Below, one piece after another: positions 1 through 9,396 of a stretch of 64,000 bases of DNA. Where the stretch lies: positions 22,698 through 86,697 of the forward strand of contig JAYFOA010000031.1 of assembly GCA_034933145.1 (NCBI GenBank), read 5' to 3'. Under the pieces are notes generated by a model that did no database searches, was not told the DNA's origin, and saw nothing but the letters and a program-made list of their open reading frames with translations. The translations under genes and the position numbers were made by a program. How positions within the stretch are numbered: position 1 is the first letter of the stretch; every line of letters begins with the position of its first letter. This DNA is from UBA4644 sp034933145 (GTDB taxonomy: Bacteria > Bacillota > Clostridia > Oscillospirales > Butyricicoccaceae).

Positions 1-198
1 ATCCCCGTTTTGTTTCCCACCTCCGATAAAGCCGATCTCGGGTGGCTTGAGAATGAATACGCAAAGCAGGATAAGCCCTGTGGCGGCAGCTACTAAAATC
101 AGCGGCAGTACTTTGCGGTGCCGGGGGCGCTTTTCGCTTTCTCTGACTGCGGCCGGTCGCTGGGACGATGCGCCGGCCGCTGATTCATGCTTTCCCAT
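1..198 (-). CDS. Membrane protein, N-terminal fragment (runs off left edge)
   Basis: Reading leftward from the ATG at 198 gives 66 residues with no stop before the window edge. The first 30 residues are hydrophilic and rich in basic residues, followed by one clear membrane segment at about residues 30-50 (LPLILVAAATGLILLCVF) and then the start of an extracytoplasmic part. This is the layout of a single-pass protein anchored by its N terminus. A GGAGAG ribosome-binding site lies 10 bases upstream. The family cannot be named from this fragment. Confidence 0.6.
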   Translation of the reverse strand, partial: MGKHESAAGASSQRPAAVRESEKRPRHRKVLPLILVAAATGLILLCVFILKPPEIGFIGGGKQNGD

Positions 199-369
199 GT
201 TGCAGCGGCTCTCCGATCCTTCCGATTTACAACTATTTGCCAGTATAGCACAGTTCGTTTCGTATATCCATAAAAAACAAAAGTTTTACACGTTTCTGTG
301 TCCTTATTATGATCTGAAATAGATAAAAAAGTTTCTTATATTATCTGAGAAAAAGATTGCCTGACACAG

Positions 370-397
370 GAATGCCCCGGCAATCGCCGGGGCATTC
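370..397 (-). terminator. Hairpin after the YcdB/SLH protein gene
   Basis: GAATGCCCCGGC and GCCGGGGCATTC form a perfect 12-bp stem with a 4-base loop, 27 bases past the stop of the minus-strand gene ending at 424. A broken T-rich stretch (CTTTTTCTC) lies about 20 bases further on, so the terminator is not canonical. Confidence 0.6.
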
Positions 398-423
398 CGA
401 TCCGGAATAAAAAGTGAGGGGGG

Positions 424-2631
424 TCAGCGGCACATATAATTATAGAGAATTATTGCAGCGCACTGCCGGGATACAAATCCCTGCGGATCAAATCGGCCAT
501 CCCCGCTGCCATGGACGATGCCCAGTGCTCCCGCGATGGCGGCGTACCCAAGATCGTTGGCAGGGATCTGATCGGCATCGGAAAAAGAGGTGACATAAAT
601 ACCTTTCAGCGCCGCCGCAGGGCCATAGGGAGATGCGTCAAGAATGGCCTTTACCATTTCCAGACGGGTGACAGCATGCTCCGGGTCGCGGCTGCCGCGG
701 GGAAGGAAACCCTGGCTCCAGGCGGCACTGTAGAGAGAGTCCAGTGTGTTTTCATCCAGATGGTCGGCATCAAAGCCATAGCCACAGGCGTTGAGCAGCA
801 GTACCAGCATATCTTTCTGTGTCAGCTGCGTATAAGGCTGGTAGGCAGCGCCGGAACCTAAACGGATTCCTGCCGCGGCCAGCGCCTCGATCTGTGTTTT
901 GGCATAGCTGCCGCCAATGTCTGTATAGGCCGGCACAACGGTTTGCGTCTGAATGACCGGCTCTCCGGTCTTCGCGTCTACGCCCAGCACGGCACTTCCG
1001 TTTGTTTCATAGGTATACCCAAGCGCATACCGGTAGGCCACGGAGCTGCAGCAGGCGGCATAGGTTTGCCAGATGGGGATACCGACATCGACGGATACCG
1101 GATGGGCGATATAGCTGAGGCTGGCCGTATAGACACCGCAGTAGGCGGCTTTGGCCGCTTCGGCGGAAATGATCCCGTCTGCAGAATCAAAGGTGAGATT
1201 ATCGGTCCAGCTGTCGTAAAAGCTGGCGACAGAGCCGTCCGACGGGTCAATTTCGATAGATACATAATTGCCGTGGTAGAAATAGCCGTTTTCGGTCCGG
1301 TCATAGCGGAAGGTACCGCCTTCACCGCCCGCCAGAGCTACGCTGCCGGTATAGTCGGGATAGTGCAGCGCAAGGAAATTGTCGGCGGCGGACTGAAGTT
1401 CGGAGCGATTCGTCGCTATTGTCGTCATATACCAGGGGCGATAGGACCAACCCTGCAGCAGGGCGCCTGTCTTGGCATCCAGCAGCAGCGTCTTAACCTG
1501 CTGATAGGTGCCTTCTTGGTACTGATCCTGAGTGACGTTGTTCAGTTCGTCATAAGACAAAGCGCGTGTATAGCTCAGCGTGCAGGTCACGTTTCCGGTA
1601 TCCCAGTCCACCGAATAGCTTGCACGGGAAAGGGTATATCGCCCCAAACCCAACGCCGTGACCTTGCGGGCGGCGGTATCCAGTGTTTCCTGGGGCAGCA
1701 CATCCTTGAGCTTTTGAATGGCGGCCTGCTCTACGTCGCTGAGCCCCGTCCCTTTGTCCGCAGCTTCCGGTGAAGCGCTGTCCGCAGCAGTCATGCTGGC
1801 ACCGTTTTCATCTCCGGACCCATTGCCTCTTGCGTCAGCCCAGGCCTGAGTCAGATTCACCAGCTTGCCGGTCTGTGCATCTACATAATAACTGTCACCG
1901 GTAATCGGCACATACCGCAGAACGGCGGCGGAGCCGCTGCCGGTTTCTGACAGGACATACTGAAGCTCCAGGTTGATAGTGCCGGACAGTGTTTCCGCGG
2001 CGGCAGCAGCAGAGACTGCGGGCACGGCGGAGGGCACTTCGTTGACATAGGCGTCATAGCAATCACTGCGGTAAAAGCTGACGACCTCCCCCGTCTCGGC
2101 GCTGATCTGAAGCTGTGCGGTATAGGGGGCAGGGACTCCGTGCAGCAGGATTTGTGCCGAAAGCGAATAGTCCGAGCCTTGCAGGGATACAGCGGCGGTG
2201 TTTGTGCTGTCCGTCAGCACAGCGCTTTCCGCGTCGGTCAGCACAACCGTAAGGAATTTTTCGGCGGCGGCCCGTGCCTCCGCGGCTGTTATATGGGAAA
2301 AAGACGGGGAAAAACCGCTGCTCGAGAGGGGCCGGGGGAGGGAATTGGAATCTGTACGGTACTGCATTACCTTACCGGCCTCGGTTGCCAAAACCCGGAT
2401 ACTGTCTCCTCCTGCATTTGACCAGCGCAGTGTCCAGTAGCGGAGAGCGCCCATATCATCGACGTCCCCCTTAAAGGAGGTATAGCTGTCATCAATGGAC
2501 AGCGTATTTTTCACGGCCAGCGTAACGCGGGTCAGCTCTTCCTCCATGCTTTCATCCGCCGCAAAGGCTGGCAGGCCAAGGCTGAAGATGAGCAGCATAC
2601 ATAGCAGCAGGCTCAAAAATTTCCGTTTCAT
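424..2631 (-). CDS. Secreted YcdB/YcdC-repeat protein with C-terminal SLH domains
   Basis: This 735-residue protein starts with a signal peptide (about residues 1-24, hydrophobic core ending in AFAA). The central part carries repeated PepSY/YcdB-like units, recognisable by phrases such as YYVDAQTGKLVNL and LLLDAKTGALLQGW. The last 165 residues hold about three S-layer-homology repeats (YTDIGGSYAKTQIEALAAAG; the final one with GDGRFDPQGFVSRQ). SLH domains bind secondary cell-wall polymers, so the protein is expected on the outer face of the wall. PepSY-type units are often thought to restrain secreted proteases; the exact role here is unknown. GGGATGG sits 8 bases before the ATG. Confidence 0.85.
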   Translation of the reverse strand: MKRKFLSLLLCMLLIFSLGLPAFAADESMEEELTRVTLAVKNTLSIDDSYTSFKGDVDDMGALRYWTLRWSNAGGDSIRVLATEAGKVMQYRTDSNSLPRPLSSSGFSPSFSHITAAEARAAAEKFLTVVLTDAESAVLTDSTNTAAVSLQGSDYSLSAQILLHGVPAPYTAQLQISAETGEVVSFYRSDCYDAYVNEVPSAVPAVSAAAAAETLSGTINLELQYVLSETGSGSAAVLRYVPITGDSYYVDAQTGKLVNLTQAWADARGNGSGDENGASMTAADSASPEAADKGTGLSDVEQAAIQKLKDVLPQETLDTAARKVTALGLGRYTLSRASYSVDWDTGNVTCTLSYTRALSYDELNNVTQDQYQEGTYQQVKTLLLDAKTGALLQGWSYRPWYMTTIATNRSELQSAADNFLALHYPDYTGSVALAGGEGGTFRYDRTENGYFYHGNYVSIEIDPSDGSVASFYDSWTDNLTFDSADGIISAEAAKAAYCGVYTASLSYIAHPVSVDVGIPIWQTYAACCSSVAYRYALGYTYETNGSAVLGVDAKTGEPVIQTQTVVPAYTDIGGSYAKTQIEALAAAGIRLGSGAAYQPYTQLTQKDMLVLLLNACGYGFDADHLDENTLDSLYSAAWSQGFLPRGSRDPEHAVTRLEMVKAILDASPYGPAAALKGIYVTSFSDADQIPANDLGYAAIAGALGIVHGSGDGRFDPQGFVSRQCAAIILYNYMCR

Positions 2632-2744
2632 CAGTTAAACCATCCCTTTCCAGGCGCACCATGCGTCCGTTTTTAATTTTAGACGCATAAAATGGGAAAA
2701 TGTTCCGCCGAAAAAGAAAACGGCCGGCGAACAGACATAAAAAG

Positions 2745-2766
2745 TCCCGGCGCATATGCGCCGGGA
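2745..2766 (-). terminator. Terminator of the Cys-rich small protein gene
   Basis: A perfect self-complementary hairpin (TCCCGGCGCATATGCGCCGGGA) is followed on the minus strand by CTTTTT, 24 bases past the stop at 2790. Confidence 0.75.
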
Positions 2767-2789
2767 GGTTTGGCTTATGTCGCTTTGGA

Positions 2790-2990
2790 TCAGCAGCCGC
2801 AGTTGTTGCCGCAGCCGTCACCGCAGCCGTCGCCGCAGTCGTTCATGCAGCCGCTATTATTGTTGCCGCAGCGGTTGCAGCCGACGCCGTAATGTACCCA
2901 GATAATGACGATGGCGATAACGACGATGATCCAGAAAGCCTGATAGCCCGCGAAGATTCCGGGGCCTCTGCGATTGCAGCAGGAGTACAT
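2790..2990 (-). CDS. Small Cys/Gly/Asn-rich single-pass membrane protein
   Basis: This 66-residue gene has its own strong ribosome-binding site (TAGGAGGG, ending 10 bases before the ATG) and its own terminator, which support it being real. The product has a short Cys-containing N terminus, one membrane segment at about residues 18-33 (AFWIIVVIAIVIIWVHY), and a C-terminal tail of about 30 residues with nine cysteines in GCGDGCGDGCGNNCGC-type repeats. The tail could bind metal or form disulfides, but that is inference. I do not recognise a named family, although short Gly/Cys-rich membrane proteins of this look occur in Clostridia. It lies between two secreted SLH-type protein genes. Confidence 0.7.
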   Translation of the reverse strand: MYSCCNRRGPGIFAGYQAFWIIVVIAIVIIWVHYGVGCNRCGNNNSGCMNDCGDGCGDGCGNNCGC

Positions 2991-3068
2991 AGAAGTGATT
3001 CCCTCCTAAACAGATTTCTCAGTCCATACTATTGCAGAGGGCACCATTCTGTGCGCGTCACCGGCGAT

Positions 3069-4256
3069 TTATTTCAAACCTTTCGCCGCATCCAATGCAG
3101 AACGAGTGATTGTGCCGTTAGTCACCAGCTTATCTCCCAGCGTGGAGGTGCTGTTTTTCAGCTTTGTCCACAGGGCGTGATACGAGATGTACGTCACATG
3201 ATCACGCATCAAACCAGCCTTTTGGATGCTTTGCACATCGTTTTCGGTCAGCAGGCCGATCTGTACCGCCAGCGTGCGGGAAGTGCTGTTCCAGATGAAA
3301 TCACCAGCTTTGTCGTTATAGCCCAGCGACCGCAGAACAAAGGTCAGGTACATGTCGAGACTGGCGGAATCATACTGCGAAAATTTTGTGCGGCCGTCGG
3401 ACATTACGCCGTTGCCGTTGGTATACCCCATATGTTCGCCATAATGGATATATTTTTGCCCGTCTGCCCAGCCGGTTACGTCACCGAAGGTGCCCGTTTC
3501 AGTATATGCAAGAGCATCTTTTTCTTCTCCCAGCAGACGGATCAGCATAATGAGCGCTTCCTGACGGGTGGGGGCGCGTTCCAGCTCATATCCCTTGTTG
3601 CTACCGTAAAACAGCCCCAGTGTCCGGAGCGCATCGGCATAGTCTGTGTACTGTGCCGCATAGGCGGAAACAACCCGATAGCTGTCGCGTACCAGTACGG
3701 TGGCGGTGTCGGAGGTGATTGCCACCCCGCTGCCATCGTCGGCCAGCACCATATAATAGACGCCCGACGCAATGGCGGAGCCGGGCGTGCGCAGGCTGCC
3801 GGCAGTAATGTTGAGTACCGACAAACCGCTGCCGCCGCAGATCGTTCCCGCCCCGGAAGTCAAAACGACGCCCGCACCGGGTGCGCCGACAATCCGATCC
3901 CCTTTATTCAGGGATAACTGCTTCATATTGACCAGCAGAACCTGACTTTTCAGCGCGGCCAGCTTTTCGGCAACGCGCTGATTTACCCGGGTTTCCAGCG
4001 CCGCCGTCAGCGCGCTGTCCAGCTTTGTACCCAGCGCGGCAGAGTAAGTCTGGGGGTCCAGCTTTGTAAGGCTGCTTTGCAGCAACTGATCCCCGCCTTC
4101 GGCCAGCTTCTGCTCCACCGGACGGGTAAATATATCGCGGAGATATGACAAAGTAACCAGCGGGTCATTAGCAGTCCCGCCGCCGGCATAGACCGCCGCG
4201 CCGGCAATGATAAGCGCCGCTGTGAGCAGCAACGCGAACAGTCGTTTTCCCTTCAA
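3069..4256 (-). CDS. Secreted SLH-type protein
   Basis: The 395-residue product has a signal peptide (about residues 1-24, LLLTAALIIAGAAVYAGG), a helical stretch at about 40-115 that may form a coiled coil, and a beta-rich middle section. The C-terminal half resembles degenerate S-layer-homology repeats: ALRTLGLFYGSNKGYELE, then APTRQEALIMLIRLLGE and FGDVTGWADGQKYIHYGEHM. The start is a TTG with AAGGA nine bases upstream. The likely place is the cell envelope, and the precise function is unknown. It lies directly upstream, on the same strand, of the Cys-rich protein gene and the YcdB-SLH gene, but each has separate signals. Confidence 0.75.
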   Translation of the reverse strand: MKGKRLFALLLTAALIIAGAAVYAGGGTANDPLVTLSYLRDIFTRPVEQKLAEGGDQLLQSSLTKLDPQTYSAALGTKLDSALTAALETRVNQRVAEKLAALKSQVLLVNMKQLSLNKGDRIVGAPGAGVVLTSGAGTICGGSGLSVLNITAGSLRTPGSAIASGVYYMVLADDGSGVAITSDTATVLVRDSYRVVSAYAAQYTDYADALRTLGLFYGSNKGYELERAPTRQEALIMLIRLLGEEKDALAYTETGTFGDVTGWADGQKYIHYGEHMGYTNGNGVMSDGRTKFSQYDSASLDMYLTFVLRSLGYNDKAGDFIWNSTSRTLAVQIGLLTENDVQSIQKAGLMRDHVTYISYHALWTKLKNSTSTLGDKLVTNGTITRSALDAAKGLK

Positions 4257-4373
4257 GCCGCACCGTCCTTAAATACTCTGTAAATCCTGTCAAATACAAA
4301 CGTATTATAACAGATGGACGTTCCGCTGTCAAAAGGAGCAACGAAAGATTTGAGGGCGTATGGATGGATTTTC

Positions 4374-4402
4374 TTGACATCTAGTAAGTCAAGCTATAAA
4401 AT
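4374..4402 (+). promoter_or_regulatory. SigA-type promoter for rny
   Basis: TTGACA at 4374-4379 and TAAAAT at 4397-4402 are separated by exactly 17 bases, about 75 bases before the GTG start of rny. Confidence 0.75.
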
Positions 4403-4476
4403 ATACCTAATATGGCGTTTTGTACGCGTTTCTACGCGAGACGCCGTAACTTGAAATAGATTAGGAGGAGCGAAAC

Positions 4477-6033
4477 GTGCATACCAGCACAATCATCTGG
4501 ATCTGCGCGTTGTTGGTCACGGCTGCTGCCGGTGTGTTTATCGGATACCTGTACCGCGCGAAGGTAGCGGAAAAGGAGATCGGCACAGCCGAAGAGGAAG
4601 CCCGCCGTATCGTCAACGAAGCGATCAAGACTGCCGAGACCAAGAAACGGGAAGCCGGCGTTGAGGCCAAGGAAGAGGCGCTGCGCATCCGTACTGAGAA
4701 CGAACGCGAATGTAAGGAACGGCGTGCCGAAGTTCAAAAGCAGGAGCGCCGTATTCAGCAAAAGGAAGAGGCCCTGGACAAAAAGTACGAAAGTATTGAG
4801 GCCAAAGAGGAAAAACTCAGTCAGAGGCTTCGCCAGCTGGAAGATCAGCAGGCGGAAATCGGGACTATAAAGCAGCAGCAAATGGAAACGCTGGAGAAAA
4901 TTTCCGGGCTGTCTGTTGAAGATGCTAAAAATTATCTTATTTCTCAGGTAGAGGCCGATGCGCGGCACGATGCAGCGATCAAGCTGAAAGAAATCGAACG
5001 CCAGTTAAAGGATGATGCCGACCAGAAAGCGCGGGAGATTATCTCTGTGGCGATCCAGCGCTGTGCCGCCGATCACGCCAGCGAGGCTACCGTTTCGGTG
5101 GTGCCGCTGCCCAATGATGAAATGAAGGGGCGGATCATCGGTCGTGAGGGCCGAAATATCCGTACTCTGGAGACCTTGACAGGTGTGGATCTTATTATCG
5201 ACGATACGCCGGAGGCCATCACGCTCTCCAGCTTTGACCCCGTACGCCGCGAGGTGGCGCGGCTGTCTCTGGAGAAGTTAATTTCCGATGGACGCATCCA
5301 TCCTGCCCGCATCGAAGAGACGGTAGAGAAAGCGCAGAAAGAAGTAGATGTTACCATCCGCCAGGAAGGCGAGCGCGCTATGTTTGAAACCGGAGTCCAC
5401 GGCATTCATCCGGAATTGGTCAAGCTGCTGGGACGGATGCGTTACCGCACCAGCTATGGACAGAACGTGCTGAATCATTCCATCGAGGTCGCACATATTG
5501 CTGGCCTTCTGGCCGCAGAACTCGGCCTGCCAACACAGCAGATCGCTCTGGCAAAACGCGCCGGATTGCTTCATGACATTGGGAAGGCTGTCACGCATGA
5601 GGTCGAAGGCAGCCATGTCAATATCGGCGTTGACCTGGCCCGGAAATATCATGAAAAAGATGAGATCGTCCATGCCATTCATGCCCATCACGGCGATGTG
5701 GAGGCCGAGACGATTGTTGCCTGCTTGGTTCAGGCTGCTGACGCGATTTCCGCTGCGCGTCCCGGAGCACGCCGCGAGAACCTTGAAGCGTATATCAAGC
5801 GGCTGGAAAAACTGGAGGAGCTGGCCGGCAGCATGAACGGCGTGGATAAGTGCTTTGCCTTCCAGGCGGGCCGCGAGATCCGTATTATTGTCAAGCCCGA
5901 CGAGGTCAAGGACGACGATATGGTTCTGCTGGCCCGGGAATTGTCCAAAAAAATTGAAGATGAATTGAATTATCCCGGTCAGATTAAGGTTCATGTGGTT
6001 CGGGAGACCCGCGCTGTCGAGTACGCAAAATAG
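4477..6033 (+). CDS. rny: Ribonuclease Y
   Basis: Ribonuclease Y is a membrane-bound endoribonuclease that starts the decay of many mRNAs in Firmicutes. The 518 residues match the usual family length. In order there is an N-terminal membrane helix (residues 5-24), a long charged coiled coil (about 25-200), a KH RNA-binding domain (about 205-270, with GRIIGREGRNIRTLE) and an HD phosphohydrolase domain with the metal-binding motif LLHDIGKA near residue 365. The start is GTG at 4477, chosen because TTAGGAGGAG ends 6 bases upstream. It has its own consensus promoter and stands alone. Confidence 0.97.
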   Translation: MHTSTIIWICALLVTAAAGVFIGYLYRAKVAEKEIGTAEEEARRIVNEAIKTAETKKREAGVEAKEEALRIRTENERECKERRAEVQKQERRIQQKEEALDKKYESIEAKEEKLSQRLRQLEDQQAEIGTIKQQQMETLEKISGLSVEDAKNYLISQVEADARHDAAIKLKEIERQLKDDADQKAREIISVAIQRCAADHASEATVSVVPLPNDEMKGRIIGREGRNIRTLETLTGVDLIIDDTPEAITLSSFDPVRREVARLSLEKLISDGRIHPARIEETVEKAQKEVDVTIRQEGERAMFETGVHGIHPELVKLLGRMRYRTSYGQNVLNHSIEVAHIAGLLAAELGLPTQQIALAKRAGLLHDIGKAVTHEVEGSHVNIGVDLARKYHEKDEIVHAIHAHHGDVEAETIVACLVQAADAISAARPGARRENLEAYIKRLEKLEELAGSMNGVDKCFAFQAGREIRIIVKPDEVKDDDMVLLARELSKKIEDELNYPGQIKVHVVRETRAVEYAK

Positions 6034-6103
6034 TAACCGTTCTCCAACCCCGTCCGGCATCCGGGGTCGCGTCAGCGGCCTTTTATCCGGAGACGCACGG
6101 CAT

Positions 6104-6132
6104 GCCGCCCGACGCATTTTGCACCGGGCGGC
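6104..6132 (+). terminator. Possible terminator hairpin after rny
   Basis: GCCGCCCG and CGGGCGGC form an 8-bp stem about 70 bases past the rny stop. No T-run follows directly, so this is a weak call. Confidence 0.35.
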
Positions 6133-6190
6133 GGTCGGGGGAGGAGCACGGTTTTCTTTTTGAATTACTGGCTGCAATTTTTGCCGGCCG

Positions 6191-6738
6191 ATGGTGGTAC
6201 CGAGAAAACGGATATCTATGTGGTGCTGTGATATAAAGCTGACGTTGGATCCGGTCGCGCCGTTTGAAAAGCCGATTCTTTCTAATCTTCTGGAAAAATA
6301 TGACTATGAGTTTTTCCAGTATGATCTGCGGGACGTATCCCCGTTGGGGCTTTTCGGATATGACTGGCTGGACTGTTATTGGACAGAACCTGGCCGTTAT
6401 GCGTTTTTTATCCGAGCGGATGGGAACTTAGCCGGATTTGCCATGGTCAGAGGTTCGTGTGAGGCCCAGACAGATAACAAAAGGTATAATATATCGGAAT
6501 TTTGCATATTGTATAAATACCGCCGACAGGGAGTAGGCCGTTTTGCCGTGCGAGCGCTGCTGCAGCGGTTCCCGGGCCGATGGGAGCTGAAACTGCATCC
6601 GAAAAACACCGTTGCCGCTATTTTTGGCCTTCTATTGTGGGAGAGGCAACCGGCGGCCGCTACACCGTGCTGGAGAACCAGCCGGACGTGATCTATGATG
6701 ATGGGACGCCGGCTCGGGTATTGCTGTTCGACGTGTGA
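6191..6738 (+). pseudogene. GNAT-family N-acetyltransferase with a frameshift near its C terminus
   Basis: The first frame (6191-6691) encodes a GNAT-like protein: an N-terminal half with EKPILSNLLEKYDYEFFQYD, a central ISEFCILYKYRRQGVGR stretch that is the acetyl-CoA-binding loop, then LHPKNTVAAIF. After the five-T run at 6621-6625 this frame turns into low-plausibility sequence. Adding one T would continue as FWPSIVGEATGGRYTV and run on to a TGA at 6736-6738, giving the expected GNAT C-terminal strands. This is either a real one-base deletion in a homopolymer or a sequencing error. The start is uncertain; ATG at 6218 is an alternative, and no good ribosome-binding site is seen. Confidence 0.7.
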
Positions 6739-6813
6739 TGCACAAAGCCAAGCAGAGTATTTTCAGCGGGCGGCGGATATAAGATCCGGAACCGCCGACG
6801 GGAGGTAAAAAGT

Positions 6814-8124
6814 ATGGATGAAAGCCGATTACGGGAGGAATTCGGGTATTTCGCGTTAAATACAATTTTGGAAAATACGGCGGACCTTATTTATTTTAAG
6901 GATCGGTCGCTTCGATATATGCATGTGTCAAAGGCGTTTGCCGCATTGACAGGCAGCCGGGACGCCTGCGAACTTTATGGGAAAACCGATCAGGATCTGT
7001 TTTCGGAAGAAGAAGCTGCCCGCTATGCGGAAGCAGACCGGAAGGTGCTGGAGACCGGTATGCCGAGTTCTTTTCAACTTGGCCGGATGACGGGCGACGA
7101 GCAGCACCAGTATTCTTCCGTTTTTGAATATCCTGTTTGTGACGACAAGGGACATACGATCGGTGTATACGGTATAGGGCGGGATGTAACGGCACAGGCA
7201 ATGCTGGAAAAGGAACTGGGGCGATGGGGGCAGCCCACCCGGGCCTTGGCGGATGTGATGGAAGCAGATATTTCCGAGAATCGGATTCTGCACCTGGACG
7301 GCACGGTCTGGAGCACGATTATGGCGCCTAGGACGGAAGGTTCTTTTTCCGATTTGGTGAAAAGCGCGGCGATGCTGGCAAAGGAAGAGTGCCGGGAAGA
7401 ACTTTTTGCGCGGTATTCACTTCAGAAGCTGCAGGAGGACTATAAAAACGGCATACGGCAGTTTTCGCATATCGTCGGTCTGCATTTTGGTGAAAAGCGG
7501 TTTCGCTGGATTGAATTCACCGCCTGGCTTTACCGGACGGAATTTAACGGAAATTTGCGGCTGATGCTCTTTTTGCGCGATATGGACGAAGAGATCCGCA
7601 AGCGTATGCTTCTGCGTCACAAAGCGGAAGTTGACCCGTTGACCGGCGTACTCAACCGTAAAAGCGCTATGGAACAGATTGAAGAGTGCATCCTTGGCTA
7701 TGGTGCCGAGGGAACGCATGCTCTTTTGTTCATTGATCTGGATTTTTTCAAGCAGGTCAATGATCGGAAGGGGCATCCTTACGGAGACCAGGTGCTGCGG
7801 GAGACGGCCGCCGGACTGCGCGAGCTGTTTCGTGGAACCGATGTAGTCGGACGGATGGGCGGAGATGAATTTATCGTGTTTTTAAAGAATATTTCATCTA
7901 GGGAGGCCGTGGAGCGGAAGATCCAAGCAGTGTTCAACGCACCTGCCTTTTGTCAGGGAAGATCGGAGGAGGAGCCGCCGCTCGGCTGCAGCGTGGGCGT
8001 TGCATTTTTCCGGGGCGGTGGAAAGAGTTTCGGCCAGCTCTACGAGGAGGCGGACAAGGCAATGTATACGGCGAAGATGGCAGGAAAGTGTCGTGTGGCT
8101 TTTTTTGAGGATGGAATACGATGA
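6814..8124 (+). CDS. PAS-GGDEF diguanylate cyclase
   Basis: The 436-residue protein makes cyclic di-GMP from two GTP. An N-terminal PAS domain (about residues 10-130) begins with LENTADLIYFKDRSLRYMHV. A second, poorly recognised sensory segment spans about 140-260. The GGDEF domain occupies about 270-435, with the intact motif GGDEF near residue 348. The product-inhibition I-site RxxD is present exactly five residues before it (RGTD, then VVGRM). There is no membrane segment, so it is cytoplasmic. GGGAGG lies 9 bases before the ATG. The stop overlaps the next gene's start by 4 bases, suggesting coupled translation with the methyltransferase. Confidence 0.93.
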   Translation: MDESRLREEFGYFALNTILENTADLIYFKDRSLRYMHVSKAFAALTGSRDACELYGKTDQDLFSEEEAARYAEADRKVLETGMPSSFQLGRMTGDEQHQYSSVFEYPVCDDKGHTIGVYGIGRDVTAQAMLEKELGRWGQPTRALADVMEADISENRILHLDGTVWSTIMAPRTEGSFSDLVKSAAMLAKEECREELFARYSLQKLQEDYKNGIRQFSHIVGLHFGEKRFRWIEFTAWLYRTEFNGNLRLMLFLRDMDEEIRKRMLLRHKAEVDPLTGVLNRKSAMEQIEECILGYGAEGTHALLFIDLDFFKQVNDRKGHPYGDQVLRETAAGLRELFRGTDVVGRMGGDEFIVFLKNISSREAVERKIQAVFNAPAFCQGRSEEEPPLGCSVGVAFFRGGGKSFGQLYEEADKAMYTAKMAGKCRVAFFEDGIR

Positions 8125-9329
8125 AGCAGGAACGTAGATTTCTCGCCCTCGCAGTTACGCCGAAGGGTGAGGCATCGGTTCGCCGCGGGCATCCCTGGGT
8201 CTATGCAGAGGAGATCGTTTCCGGCCGGGACGGGCTTACCAACGGGTGCCTAGCCGACGTTTTTTCCGTCAAGGGGTCCTACCTGGGCACCGGCCTGTTC
8301 AGCGAGCACAGCAAAATTGCTGTGCGGCTTTTGTCCGACAACGCCAACGAGCGGTTTGAAGAGGAATTTTTTACCCGCCGGGTCAAATATGCACTCGATT
8401 ATCGCCGCGCCGTCATGGGCGGCGACTTTTCCTGCTGCCGCCTGATCTTTGGCGAAGCGGATGGACTGCCCGGACTGACGGTGGACCGGTTCTCCGACGT
8501 ACTGGTGGCACAGGTGCTCTCTTTCGGCATGGAGCAGCGGAAGGATATGATCTTTCGGGCGCTGCTTACGCAGCTGGATGGTATCCGCGGGATTTACGAG
8601 CGCAACGACGTGGCAATCCGGACGCTGGAGGGCCTGCCGTTGGACAAGGGATGGTGGAACGGCACACCCCGGGCGGGCGCACCGGAAACCGAGATTGTTG
8701 AAAACGGTGTCAGGTATCTGGTGGATGTGGAAAACGGACAGAAAACCGGATTCTTTCTTGACCAGAAATATAACCGGCGGGAGATCCAGCGGCTGGCGGC
8801 GGGACATGCCGTGCTGGACTGCTTTACCCATACCGGTTCCTTTGCCCTTAACGCGGCGCTGGGCGGCGCGAAGCAGGTGACGGCGGTGGATATCTCGGAG
8901 AGTGCCGTGGCGTTGGCACGGGCTAACGCCGAACGAAACGGTCTGTCCGGACAGATGGACTTTCTGGCGGCCGACGTTTTTGATCTGTTGCCGAAGCTGT
9001 GCGCGGAACACGCGCCCTATGACTTCGTTGTCCTTGACCCGCCGGCCTTTACCAAGAGTCGGCGGACCGTTGCCGGAGCGGAGCGAGGCTATAAGGAGAT
9101 CAACTACCGGGCGATGAAGTTGCTGCCGAGGGGTGGCTTTCTGGCCACCTGTTCCTGTTCTCATTTTATGGGCAGCGATTTGTTTGAACGCCTGCTGGCA
9201 TCGGCTGCACGGGACGCGGGCGTGACGCTCAAGCAGGTGGAGGCCCGGCAGCAGGCGCCTGATCACCCCATTCTCTGGACTGTGCCGGAGACCGACTATC
9301 TTAAATTTTATATCTTCCAGGTAGTATAG
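8121..9329 (+). CDS. Class I SAM-dependent rRNA methyltransferase, RlmI/YccW-like
   Basis: The 402 residues match the COG1092 family. A PUA RNA-binding domain at about 1-80 (VRRGHPWVYAEEI) is followed by a linker domain and a Rossmann methyltransferase. The SAM-binding motif is DCFTHTGSFALNAALGGA, and the catalytic-region motif is VVLDPPAFTKSRR near residue 310. Family members such as E. coli RlmI methylate a cytosine C5 in 23S rRNA; the exact base here is inferred by homology only. The ATG overlaps the stop of the diguanylate cyclase gene. Confidence 0.92.
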   Translation: MKQERRFLALAVTPKGEASVRRGHPWVYAEEIVSGRDGLTNGCLADVFSVKGSYLGTGLFSEHSKIAVRLLSDNANERFEEEFFTRRVKYALDYRRAVMGGDFSCCRLIFGEADGLPGLTVDRFSDVLVAQVLSFGMEQRKDMIFRALLTQLDGIRGIYERNDVAIRTLEGLPLDKGWWNGTPRAGAPETEIVENGVRYLVDVENGQKTGFFLDQKYNRREIQRLAAGHAVLDCFTHTGSFALNAALGGAKQVTAVDISESAVALARANAERNGLSGQMDFLAADVFDLLPKLCAEHAPYDFVVLDPPAFTKSRRTVAGAERGYKEINYRAMKLLPRGGFLATCSCSHFMGSDLFERLLASAARDAGVTLKQVEARQQAPDHPILWTVPETDYLKFYIFQVV

Positions 9330-9396
9330 TTGCGAACGCTATGATTTTTTGCTATACTTTCCTTATGTGAAAATTTATCCGACGGGAGCGTGCGCC

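Noticed and set aside
47..322. A 91-residue plus-strand frame near the left edge
   Set aside because: It overlaps the minus-strand membrane protein fragment, which has a ribosome-binding site and a proper membrane helix.
2700..3917. A 405-residue open frame on the plus strand at the start of the window
   Set aside because: It covers two minus-strand genes with good starts and terminators, and its Ala/Val-rich start is simply the reverse of Cys/Gly repeats.
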